From an uncultured Clostridium sp. (GTDB lineage Bacteria; Bacillota; Clostridia; Lachnospirales; Lachnospiraceae), in assembly GCF_900547735.1 (NCBI RefSeq), contig NZ_URHZ01000060.1, positions 1 through 35,005 of the forward strand: 35,005 bases of DNA, read 5' to 3'. The notes under the pieces are model-generated. The model worked only from the letters and a program-made list of their open reading frames with translations, did not search any database and had not been told where the DNA came from. A program made the position numbers and the translations under genes. This document shows, piece by piece, positions 15,654 to 23,125 of this stretch; positions within the stretch are counted from its first letter, which is position 1; each line of letters begins with the position of its first letter.

Positions 15654-15992
15654 TCACAGCGGGAAGATGTCGAGCCTCATAATCTTTCCGTCTTCGTCTA
15701 TTTCGGTGATGTAGGCGGTTACCGGGACAACCCGGTCGCCGTACTCGATGAAATAGCACACGTTGTCGTCAGCCTTGTGCACCGTGTTGGTGATTGGGAA
15801 TGGGCCTCCGTTGAAACCGAATCTGTGATGGAACATCATTTCAATGGCCATCTTGCCCTCCAGATGCATGATATCCTTGTTGAGTTTCAGAAACGATGTA
15901 TCATGTAAGATTCCCTTTTCATTAAATAAATCGGCCAGGCCGATATTGTCGCCTTTTTTCATGCACTCCATGTATTGTTCTAAAATGCGCAT
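15654..15992 (-). CDS. NTF2-like / SnoaL-type small protein
   Basis: A 112-residue protein. An N-terminal helix (ILEQYMECMKKGDNIGLADLFNEKGILHD) is followed by strands, ending TEIDEDGKIMRLDIFPL, a pattern typical of the NTF2/SnoaL/ketosteroid-isomerase fold. The length is close to ketosteroid isomerases (about 125). A GAAGGGAG ribosome site precedes the ATG, and a TATAAT near 16010 may give it its own promoter. It lies 105 bases after the dehydrogenase on the same strand. A catalytic role is not proven; members of this fold also just bind ligands. Confidence 0.7.
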   Translation of the reverse strand: MRILEQYMECMKKGDNIGLADLFNEKGILHDTSFLKLNKDIMHLEGKMAIEMMFHHRFGFNGGPFPITNTVHKADDNVCYFIEYGDRVVPVTAYITEIDEDGKIMRLDIFPL

Positions 15993-16097
15993 AGCTTTTG
16001 CTCCCTTCTGATTATAATCAATATAAAATACGGCTGAAGTCCGTCCTGTTTTTTATTTAAACCGGTAGAATGCCGGAAAAGCATGGGCCTTCGGTTC

Positions 16098-16871
16098 CTA
16101 GAAACGCTCGGAACGGAGCAGGGCGTCGATTCCGCCGTCTACAAACAGGATAACGCCGTTGATGCCGCTGGCCAGAGGTGATGCCAGGAAAACGATGGCA
16201 TTGGCGATCTCGGAAGCGTCCAGGAATTCCTTTCGGCCGTATCTGGTCGGGATGGGAATCAGCAGGGCTGCATCCATCTGTTTTTCCGTCATGCCCTTTG
16301 TCATCGGTGTGGTGGTATTGCCGGGAGCTACCGCGTTGATGCGCAGTCCGTCTGCAGCCCAGGAAGAGGATACACGGCGCACCCAGCGGGCCAGGGCGTG
16401 TTTGGATGAGCTGTAGCAGGACGGTGTTTTGTCCGGCGGGATATGGCCGGCAAATTCCATGGTGGCGCTCTCATCGGCCACGTTGGAGAGCATGTCGACC
16501 CAGTCTCTTTTTACGGTTGCGTTCGTAATGGAGTTGGACGAGGTCACAACGCAGTTGCCGCCCTTTTTCTTAAGCAGGGGGCGCAGGCCGTCGGCAATGG
16601 CAATTGCCGCAAAGAAATTCAGTGCAAAAATTTTCTTGGGCGGAGCGGTAGGTCCGACACCGGCGTTGCAGATAACGCCGTCGATGCCGTCCGGGTATTT
16701 TAAAAATACGGCCTTAATGGCCCCCTTTCTTCCCTCATCTGTGGAGAGGTCCGCAGTATAATCTCCTCCTTTAAAGTCAATGTTAAATACTTCGTGGCCT
16801 TCGTCCTCCAGTTTCTTGCGGGCTTCGGCTCCTATTCCGGTAGTTCCTCCGGTAATTACATAGATACTCAT
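16098..16871 (-). CDS. Short-chain dehydrogenase, 3-alpha-hydroxysteroid dehydrogenase-like
   Basis: A 257-residue SDR oxidoreductase. The cofactor loop TGGTTGIG is at residues 7-14, NAGVGP at 69-74, the catalytic Ser in TSSNS near 111-114, and Tyr153/Lys157 in YSSSK. The end, FVDGGIDALLRSERF, and internal blocks ADLSTDEGRKGAI and FLASPLASGINGV recall the 3-alpha-hydroxysteroid dehydrogenase/carbonyl reductase of Comamonas testosteroni, which ends DGGIDA..R...F. This supports a steroid, bile acid or carbonyl substrate, but SDR specificity is hard to predict. The start at 16871 is chosen after AGGTGAGGAG; a longer frame upstream would cover the promoter. Confidence 0.85.
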   Translation of the reverse strand: MSIYVITGGTTGIGAEARKKLEDEGHEVFNIDFKGGDYTADLSTDEGRKGAIKAVFLKYPDGIDGVICNAGVGPTAPPKKIFALNFFAAIAIADGLRPLLKKKGGNCVVTSSNSITNATVKRDWVDMLSNVADESATMEFAGHIPPDKTPSCYSSSKHALARWVRRVSSSWAADGLRINAVAPGNTTTPMTKGMTEKQMDAALLIPIPTRYGRKEFLDASEIANAIVFLASPLASGINGVILFVDGGIDALLRSERF

Positions 16872-16945
16872 TCTCCTCACCTCATTCTCTAAAATCCAAA
16901 CGGCCGACGTACGGTTTCGATGCGCTGTCGATTGGTGTGCTCCCA

Positions 16946-16974
16946 ATTATAGTAAGCTCAAAAGTATTTGTCAA
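16946..16974 (-). promoter_or_regulatory. Consensus sigma-A promoter of the dehydrogenase
   Basis: On the minus strand TTGACA (16969-16974), 17-base spacer, TATAAT (16946-16951): a perfect consensus. The leader is about 67 bases. Such a promoter implies strong expression or control by a repressor. Confidence 0.9.
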
Positions 16975-17149
16975 ACTATTTTGTTTTCATTGTGAAGAAC
17001 GTAACAATTGTGAATAGAACTGTTAAAGTTATAACGCTTGTTAAAAAAATAATATGAATAATCAGATAATTGCTCGGAGCCCTTTATTTTAAAGCATTTT
17101 ACCGCAGACGGAGAGGAAAGGGCAAGAAGGTTGGAACAGGGTGATCTAT

Positions 17150-17251
17150 ATGATTGAGGGCGGCAAAACAGGGCTAAAAAAACATTTTTTTGACAATATA
17201 TTTTTAATTGCCGTCATCATTCCGCGCCTGATTCGGAAGTGCTGCCCGTGA
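17150..17251 (+). other. Possible 33-codon membrane peptide ORF; otherwise empty intergenic
   Basis: ATG 17150 opens a short frame with basic ends and a hydrophobic middle (FFDNIFLIAVIIPRLI). The upstream AGGGTGA is a weak ribosome site, and there is no clear promoter. The rest of 16975-17298 shows no gene. Confidence 0.2.
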
Positions 17252-17298
17252 ACAGTAACCCTGTTATGATTCCTGTTGTGATTCCTGCCCTTCGGGGC

Positions 17299-17327
17299 TT
17301 GACAAAGAACGTATTCTGGCGTAAAAT
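17299..17327 (+). promoter_or_regulatory. Promoter of the proline T-box / proS operon
   Basis: TTGACA (17299-17304), 17-base spacer, TAAAAT (17322-17327); start expected near 17334. Confidence 0.88.
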
Positions 17328-17333
17328 CAAATT

Positions 17334-17642
17334 TACCGAAAAATTATAGAAAACATAATTTGATAGAGTCAAAAAGCGTTGAAGGGGACTATTAAATCTT
17401 TACACACATCCAGAGAGGAAACCGGCGGTGAGAGGTTTTCGTGTCAAGGAAGATTGAACCTGCCCCGGAGCCATGCATGAAAGTGTATCGTAGATCCGGC
17501 GTTAACGGATATAAAGTGAACCGCGCACCGATGTCTCAGACCAGATGCCGAAGCCGGTTAAATTGGGTGGTACCGCCGAAGAATGTTAAGCCATTCGGTC
17601 CCTTCGATCATTTCGATGACGAAGAGATCGCGTGGCTTTTTT
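17334..17642 (+). promoter_or_regulatory. T-box riboswitch, proline-specific
   Basis: The core T-box sequence aattgggtggtaccgcc (17561-17577) is unmistakable. Stem I shows AGAGAGG (17412-17418) and GGTGAGAGG (17427-17435). The segment gaaCCTgcc places CCT (Pro) as specifier codon at 17459-17461, matching proS downstream. ACCG of the T-box can pair with CGGT (17596-17599) to form the antiterminator, which competes with the terminator at 17590-17642. When uncharged tRNA-Pro binds, transcription continues into proS. Confidence 0.93.
17590..17642 (+). terminator. T-box regulated terminator
   Basis: A nested stem: gcca/tggc outside, gtc/gat with a wobble, cttcg/cgaag, and inner tcat-ttcg-atga. 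Six T follow at 17637-17642. The 5' arm overlaps the antiterminator partner. Confidence 0.88.
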
Positions 17643-17783
17643 ATATCATAGGAAAGTGATCCTATGATATAAAAAGCCCTCCGGGCAGGATCGCACTGCG
17701 GCGGAGAGGAATTATGCCGCTAAAGCGACCCGTCGCAGGCGGAGAATCCCGCGGGTGGGATTCTGTGTTAATATCATAGGAAA
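17638..17783 (+). repeat. Structured element between T-box terminator and proS
   Basis: Begins with a perfect 16-bp hairpin (17638-17653 with 17660-17675, loop aagtga) that overlaps the terminator T-run. The 13-mer atatcataggaaa occurs at 17643-17655 and again at 17771-17783, flanking a GC-rich interior with stems such as gcggc/gccgc and gcgac/gtcgc. The downstream copy touches the proS ribosome site (agaggag, 17784-17790). Segment 17660-17670 can therefore pair with either copy. It may be an inserted repeat with a target duplication, or a second control structure. Confidence 0.7.
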
Positions 17784-17797
17784 AGAGGAGAGTCATT

Positions 17798-19231
17798 ATG
17801 GCAAAGGACAAAAAATTAGTTGAGGCCATCACGTCCATGGATGTGGATTTCGCACAGTGGTATACGGATGTGGTGAAGAAAGCAGAGTTAATCGATTACT
17901 CCAGTGTAAAGGGCTGCATGGTGATTAAACCGGCCGGATACGCTATCTGGGAGAACATCCAGGGGGAACTGGACCGGAGATTTAAGGAGACGGGTGTACA
18001 GAATGTATACATGCCGATGTTTATCCCGGAGAGTCTTCTTCAGAAAGAGAAGGATCACGTGGAGGGATTTGCGCCGGAGGTTGCCTGGGTGACCATGGGA
18101 GGCCTTGAGCCGCTTCCTGAAAAAATGTGCGTAAGACCGACGTCCGAGACTCTGTTCTGTGATTTCTATGCAAGGGATATCCAGTCCTACCGCGACCTTC
18201 CGAAGTTATACAACCAGTGGTGTTCGGTTGTACGCTGGGAAAAGACAACCAGACCGTTCCTGCGTTCCAGGGAGTTCTTATGGCAGGAAGGACATACGGC
18301 ACATGCTACGGCAGAGCAGGCAGAAGAGAGAACAGAGATGATGTTAAATCTCTACGCCGATTTCTGTGAGGAAGTGCTGGCAATGCCGGTTGTGCGCGGC
18401 AGAAAGACAGACAAAGAGAAGTTTGCCGGTGCCGAGGCCACCTATACAATAGAAGCGCTGATGCATGACGGAAAAGCCCTGCAGTCGGGAACCAGCCATA
18501 ATTTCGGCGACGGATTTGCAAAGGCATTTGAGATTCAGTATCTTGATAAAGATAACCAGTTAAAATATGTCCATCAGACATCATGGGGCATGACAACACG
18601 CCTGATTGGTGCTATTATTATGGTACATGGTGATGACAACGGACTGGTGCTTCCTCCGAGAATTGCTCCTGTCCAGGTTATGATTGTTCCGATTCAGCAG
18701 AATAAGGAAGGCGTTCTCGACAAGGCATTTGAGATCAAGGAAGTGCTTTCCGGCTTCAGCGTGAAAGTGGACGATTCCGACAAATCACCGGGATGGAAAT
18801 TCAGCGAATCAGAGATGCGCGGAATTCCGGTACGCGTGGAGATTGGACCGAGAGATCTGGCGGAAAACCAGGCGGTGCTGGTACGCCGTGACACACATGA
18901 GAAAATGACTGTTTCACTGGATGAGATAAACGAAAAGGTGGCTGAACTCCTTGAGACAATCCAGCATGATATGCTTGAGAGAGCGAAAGCACACCGTGAC
19001 GCGCATACGTATCAGGCTGTGAACATGGAGGAGATGAAGGACCTGGCCGATAATAAACCGGGCTTTATCAAAGCGATGTGGTGCGGCTGCCAGGAGTGCG
19101 AGGATCAGCTTAAGGAGAGCGTGGGCGTTACGTCACGCTGTATGCCTTTTGAGCAGGAAACATTATCTGATAAATGTGTATGCTGCGGAAAACCCGCAAC
19201 AAAGATGGTATACTGGGGAAAAGCATACTAA
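17798..19231 (+). CDS. proS: Prolyl-tRNA synthetase, archaeal/eukaryotic type
   Basis: A 477-residue class II synthetase that charges tRNA-Pro. It is the short ProS form without the bacterial editing insertion. Motif 2 lies in VRWEKTTRPFLRSREFLWQEGHTAHAT (about 145-170), and motif 3 in GMTTRLIGAIIMVHGDDNGLVLPPRIAP, followed by the anticodon-binding domain. The C-terminal domain has zinc-type cysteines WCGCQEC and CVCCGKP and ends with a Tyr, usual for this type. AGAGGAG precedes the ATG at 17798. Regulated by the proline T-box upstream; likely head of an operon with cca and the MATE gene. Confidence 0.97.
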   Translation: MAKDKKLVEAITSMDVDFAQWYTDVVKKAELIDYSSVKGCMVIKPAGYAIWENIQGELDRRFKETGVQNVYMPMFIPESLLQKEKDHVEGFAPEVAWVTMGGLEPLPEKMCVRPTSETLFCDFYARDIQSYRDLPKLYNQWCSVVRWEKTTRPFLRSREFLWQEGHTAHATAEQAEERTEMMLNLYADFCEEVLAMPVVRGRKTDKEKFAGAEATYTIEALMHDGKALQSGTSHNFGDGFAKAFEIQYLDKDNQLKYVHQTSWGMTTRLIGAIIMVHGDDNGLVLPPRIAPVQVMIVPIQQNKEGVLDKAFEIKEVLSGFSVKVDDSDKSPGWKFSESEMRGIPVRVEIGPRDLAENQAVLVRRDTHEKMTVSLDEINEKVAELLETIQHDMLERAKAHRDAHTYQAVNMEEMKDLADNKPGFIKAMWCGCQECEDQLKESVGVTSRCMPFEQETLSDKCVCCGKPATKMVYWGKAY

Positions 19232-19239
19232 TTCATGAG

Positions 19240-19269
19240 ATCAAGAGTTCCGCGCGCGGGACTCTTGAT
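19240..19269. other. Self-complementary hairpin between proS and cca
   Basis: Thirty bases, two 15-base arms pairing completely except for one G-U. No T-run follows, so it is not a standard terminator; it may stabilise or process the mRNA. An ATG at 19235 would put the hairpin inside cca coding sequence, which argues for the later GTG start. Confidence 0.6.
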
Positions 19270-19300
19270 TGATATTCAGGACCGGAAAGGAGCTGACGGA

Positions 19301-20521
19301 GTGCAGATAACAATACCAAAGCAGGTGGAAGAGATCCTTGCGGAGCTGAGAGAGAACGGCTATGAGGCATTTGCCGTGGGCGGCTGTGTCAGGGATGCGC
19401 TTCTTCACCGTGAACCGGGAGACTGGGACATCACTACGTCGGCCAGGCCGGATCAGGTAAAACAGGTTTTTGGTAAAACCATTGATACCGGGCTTCAGCA
19501 TGGAACCGTGACGGTCATGCGGGAGCATGTCGGATATGAGATTACCACATACCGGATAGACGGGGAATACGAGGATGGAAGGCATCCGAAGGAGGTGGCG
19601 TTCACCTCGGATTTAAAGGAAGATTTGAGACGCCGCGATTTCACCATCAATGCCATGGCCTACAGCGGCGAGACCGGGATTGTGGACATTTTCGGCGGAA
19701 TCCGGGACTTGGAAAAAGGAATCGTGCGCTGCGTCGGCGACCCGATGGAGCGGTTTACGGAAGATGCACTGCGGATCCTCCGGGCCATCCGGTTTTCCGC
19801 CCAGTTAGGGTTTGAGATAGAGGACAATACGTACCGGGCGCTGTCGGTGATTGCCCCCAACCTTGCCCATGTGAGCAAGGAGAGAATCCAGGTGGAGCTT
19901 ACAAAGACACTTCTGTCCGAACATCCGGAACGGATTTATCTGGTGGATGAGACGGGGATGAGCCTTTATGTGTCGGATACCTTTGACGCTGTTTTTGAGG
20001 AAACCGGGAAGGAGAGGGGAGTCTCCGCCTGTATGAGGGCGTCGCGCCTGCCTGCGCGGAAAGCGCTCCGCTGGTCGGCCTTTCTGGCGTATGCGGGGGA
20101 GGAAAACACGGTCCGGATTCTCAAGGAGCTGAAGATGGATAACGATACGATAAACAGGGCGGAAACCCTGGTAAAGTGGTTTGCAGCGGAGCTTTCCGAA
20201 GAGGAGGCAAAGCTCCGGGCCGTCATGAGCAGCATGGAGGACGAGCTATTTGACGATCTTCTTCTGCTGAGGGAATCTCTGCTTCCGGAGGAGAAGGCGG
20301 TGACGGAGAAACTCAGGGAAACGGCAGGAACAATCCGCGGCCGCGGTGACTGTATCCGTATGAAGGATATGGCGGTGAGCGGAAAAGATCTGATTGCGGC
20401 GGGGGTCAAACCGGGACCGGATATGGGCGGTATCCTGAGCAGCCTGTTCACACATGTGCTTAAGCATCCCGAGGACAATGAAAAGGGATATCTGCTTCAT
20501 ATGGCAGGTACGCTCAGATGA
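19301..20521 (+). CDS. cca: CCA-adding tRNA nucleotidyltransferase
   Basis: A 406-residue class II nucleotidyltransferase that builds or repairs the 3' CCA of tRNAs. The head domain is clear: FAVGGCVRDALL-REPGDWDITTSA with the metal-binding D-x-D, then TYRIDGEYEDGRHP, DLRRRDFTINAMA and the RNA-binding block EDALRILRAIRFSAQLGF. The C-terminal half is helical and less conserved. GTG at 19301 follows AAAGGAG with an 8-base gap; an in-frame ATG at 19235 adds 22 unrelated residues and spans a hairpin. A CCA enzyme and a poly(A) polymerase look alike, so a purely CCA role is probable, not certain. Confidence 0.9.
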   Translation: MQITIPKQVEEILAELRENGYEAFAVGGCVRDALLHREPGDWDITTSARPDQVKQVFGKTIDTGLQHGTVTVMREHVGYEITTYRIDGEYEDGRHPKEVAFTSDLKEDLRRRDFTINAMAYSGETGIVDIFGGIRDLEKGIVRCVGDPMERFTEDALRILRAIRFSAQLGFEIEDNTYRALSVIAPNLAHVSKERIQVELTKTLLSEHPERIYLVDETGMSLYVSDTFDAVFEETGKERGVSACMRASRLPARKALRWSAFLAYAGEENTVRILKELKMDNDTINRAETLVKWFAAELSEEEAKLRAVMSSMEDELFDDLLLLRESLLPEEKAVTEKLRETAGTIRGRGDCIRMKDMAVSGKDLIAAGVKPGPDMGGILSSLFTHVLKHPEDNEKGYLLHMAGTLR

Positions 20522-20563
20522 CACTGCAAAGGCGGAACGTAACAGGAAGGAGACAAGCAATTA

Positions 20564-21970
20564 ATGAGTGAGGCAAACCTGGACGCAAAATACATTCAGA
20601 TGACGCAGACACCTGTGGAGAGCCTGATTTGTAGGCTGGCTGTTCCGACGATCATCAGCAACCTGATCACAACATTTTACAACATGGCGGACACCTTTTT
20701 TATCGGCAGAATCAGCACCAGCGCCTCCGGCGCGGTGGGAATCGCTTTTTCCGTCATGGCGGCCATACAGGCCGTGGGCTTTTTCTTCGGCCAGGGTTCG
20801 GGGAACAATATTTCCAGGCTCCTGGGCAGGCAGGAGACGGACAAGGCGGGAAAACTGGCCGCGGTCGGCTTTTACTCGGCTTTAATAGGAGGAGCGGCCA
20901 TTGCCTTTCTCGGGCTTTTTTTCCTGGAACCGCTCTGTATGCTGCTCGGTTCCACGGAGACCATTCTTCCTTATGCCAAGGACTATCTCAAATATATTCT
21001 CATCGGCGCGCCCTATATGGCGGCTTCACTGGTGCTCAACAATCAGCTTCGTTTTGAGGGAAGCGCATTTTATGGAATGATAGGCCTGACGACGGGGGCC
21101 CTGCTCAACATCATATTGGACCCGATCCTGATATTCGGATTCCATATGGGAATATCGGGCGCCGCCCTGGCTACCATTATCAGCCAGTTTGTCAGCTTCT
21201 GCCTGCTGTACTGGGGAGTCAGAAGGGCGGGCAACGTCCTGATACGGTTTAAGAATTTCAGGCCGTCGGTCTACTTCTATAAAATGATATTAAACGGCGG
21301 CCTGCCCTCGCTGTGCCGTCAGTCTATCTCAGGCATTGCCATGATCTGTCTGAACACGGCGGCCAGGCCCTATGGGGATGCCGCCATCGCAGCCATGGCC
21401 ATCGTATCCAGGATTACCAACTTTACTAATTCCATCCTTCTCGGTTTCGGACAGGGATTCCAGCCCGTGTGCGGCTTTAATTACGGCGCAAAGCTCTATG
21501 AACGGGTGAAAAAAGGATTCTGGTTCTGCGTGAAAATCGGAACCGTGTTTCTCCTGTTCCTGGCTGTGGTGGAATTTGCCGCTGCGCCTCTCCTGATAAA
21601 ACTTTTCCGGAAAGGCGACGCGCAGGTACTGGAGATAGGAGTGAAAGCGCTGAGACTCCAGTGCCTTACATACGGTTTGAACGGCTGGGTTATGATCAGC
21701 AATATGATGATGCAGACGACGGGAAAGATGTTCCGCGCTTCATTTATGGGCGTGTCGAGGCAGGGCATATTCCTGATTCCGGCCGTGCTCATGCTGCCTG
21801 CCTTTATCGGTATACTGGGAATCCAGATTGCACAGCCGCTGGCCGACTGCATCACGTTTGTCGTATGCCTGGTTCTGCAGACCGGGCTTTTGCGGGAGAT
21901 GAGCAGGGAAGAGAAGGAAAATGCAAGACTTCAGGCGGAAGCTTCCGGCCCGGATTATATGGGAGGATAG
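20564..21970 (+). CDS. MATE family efflux transporter
   Basis: A 468-residue MATE exporter with about 12 membrane segments. Signatures include RLAVPTIISNLITTFYNMADTFFIGRIS in the first half and FGQGFQPVCGFNYGAKLYERV in the second. It lies 42 bases after cca on the same strand, with GGAAGGAG upstream, and is 6 bases from the DeoR gene, so it probably belongs to the T-box-led transcript. The pump is only distantly similar to the MerR-controlled one at 14085. Substrate unknown. Confidence 0.95.
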   Translation: MSEANLDAKYIQMTQTPVESLICRLAVPTIISNLITTFYNMADTFFIGRISTSASGAVGIAFSVMAAIQAVGFFFGQGSGNNISRLLGRQETDKAGKLAAVGFYSALIGGAAIAFLGLFFLEPLCMLLGSTETILPYAKDYLKYILIGAPYMAASLVLNNQLRFEGSAFYGMIGLTTGALLNIILDPILIFGFHMGISGAALATIISQFVSFCLLYWGVRRAGNVLIRFKNFRPSVYFYKMILNGGLPSLCRQSISGIAMICLNTAARPYGDAAIAAMAIVSRITNFTNSILLGFGQGFQPVCGFNYGAKLYERVKKGFWFCVKIGTVFLLFLAVVEFAAAPLLIKLFRKGDAQVLEIGVKALRLQCLTYGLNGWVMISNMMMQTTGKMFRASFMGVSRQGIFLIPAVLMLPAFIGILGIQIAQPLADCITFVVCLVLQTGLLREMSREEKENARLQAEASGPDYMGG

Positions 21971-21976
21971 TCAGTA

Positions 21977-22738
21977 ATGGTTTTTGATCGAAGAGAGAAA
22001 ATAATCGCCATGCTGAACCGCGACGGCATGGTCAAAGTTAGTGAACTGGTGGAGCTGTTCCAGGTGTCGGTGGAAACGATACGCCGCGATTTGGAACATC
22101 TGGAGAAGCAGGGGCTCTTAAGCCGTGTTTACGGAGGCGCCGTGGCCCACAAGAAGCGGGGAATCGAGCCGCACATCGAGCTGAGGCAGACGGAGCATTA
22201 CGCGGAGAAATGCGCAATTGGGGAGCGGGCTGTCGATTTTGTGGATGACGGTGACGTGATTGCCATAGATTTGGGGACGACGACCCTGGAATTTGCCAGG
22301 GCTCTGGCCGGAAAAAAACGCGGCCTGACCGTTCTGACCAATTCCATCCCGATTGCCGTGGCGCTCTCGGAGGACGATGGCGCCCGCGTATTCCTGGTGG
22401 GCGGTGAGGTAAGAAAAAAAGAGCTGTCCGTATCCGGGCATCTGGCCGATGAAAATATGAGATTATTCCAGACCGATAAGGTGTTTCTGGGAGTCGGCGG
22501 GCTGACGGAGAATTTTGGAATTACGGATTTCCATGTGGAGGAAACACCGTTTCGCAGAATCGGTATTAAGAAGACACAGAAGGTAATTGCGCTGTGCGAT
22601 CACAGTAAATTTGGAATTACGGCGATGAACCATGTCTGCGATCCCGGGGATATCGATATTCTGATTACGGATCGGGAGACGGATAAAAATACGGTCAACC
22701 GGTTCCGGGCTCAGGGTGTGGAGGTTTATCTGGCATAG
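21977..22738 (+). CDS. DeoR/GlpR-family transcriptional repressor
   Basis: A 253-residue DeoR-type regulator. An N-terminal helix-turn-helix (KVSELVELFQVSVETIRRDLEHLEKQGLLSRVYGGAV) is followed by the sugar-phosphate sensor domain with DLGTTTLEFARAL and VFLGVGGL. Members respond to phosphorylated sugars or glycerol-3-phosphate. Because glpK and the glycerol-3-phosphate dehydrogenase genes follow, it is likely the glp repressor, although a terminator lies between them. It begins 6 bases after the MATE gene. Confidence 0.92.
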   Translation: MVFDRREKIIAMLNRDGMVKVSELVELFQVSVETIRRDLEHLEKQGLLSRVYGGAVAHKKRGIEPHIELRQTEHYAEKCAIGERAVDFVDDGDVIAIDLGTTTLEFARALAGKKRGLTVLTNSIPIAVALSEDDGARVFLVGGEVRKKELSVSGHLADENMRLFQTDKVFLGVGGLTENFGITDFHVEETPFRRIGIKKTQKVIALCDHSKFGITAMNHVCDPGDIDILITDRETDKNTVNRFRAQGVEVYLA

Positions 22739-22881
22739 GAGATACCCGGCTTTGGAAATTATCGGAATCAGAGTCTTTAGAGAAAAGTGTGGATTTGACG
22801 GAAAACGGCGGCTTACCGGTTCACGGGAAACGCATGTTTTCTTTGTGTAGAAGAGGTTTGTTATAGTAGAAATAAGGTTTT

Positions 22882-22920
22882 AAAAGCGGTCTGCCGTTCA
22901 ATCGGCGGGCCGCTTTTTTT
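22882..22920 (+). terminator. Rho-independent terminator after the DeoR gene
   Basis: Arms 22882-22896 and 22903-22917 pair over 15 positions with two G-U pairs, 6-base loop, then a T-run. Confidence 0.92.
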
Positions 22921-22935
22921 AAATTAAAATGTGGA

Positions 22936-23010
22936 TTGTTGTGGAATTGTAAGGAAGTATACAAATTTTAACTCGAAAAGTCAATAAAAAACACAAAACA
23001 CTTTTGTATA
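22936..23010 (+). promoter_or_regulatory. Putative glp promoter and operator
   Basis: TTGTTG (22936-22941), 16-base spacer, TATACA (22958-22963) is a plausible promoter. tatacaaa (22958-22965) overlaps its -10 and is repeated inverted as tttgtata at 23003-23010, suggesting two half-sites bound by a looping repressor such as the adjacent DeoR/GlpR protein. No other gene lies in 22739-23125. Confidence 0.4.
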
Positions 23011-23125
23011 TTCTGCGTATTTAAAAGAAAAATGAAATGTGTTATATTTGGAACTACATAAAAACATTAAAAAAGTTATCAAGAATACACATGACAGGAT
23101 TAAAGGAAAGAAAGGAAAAGGGCGC

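Noticed and set aside
15654..16871. Fragment of the bile-acid bai operon
   Set aside because: No baiB, baiCD, baiE, baiF or baiG homologue is nearby, and the NTF2-like protein is shorter than BaiE.
17441..17659. 72-codon frame upstream of proS
   Set aside because: It lies inside the T-box leader and runs through its terminator.
19235..19300. Upstream ATG start for cca
   Set aside because: Adds residues absent from the family, spans a hairpin, and lacks a ribosome site; GTG 19301 has one.
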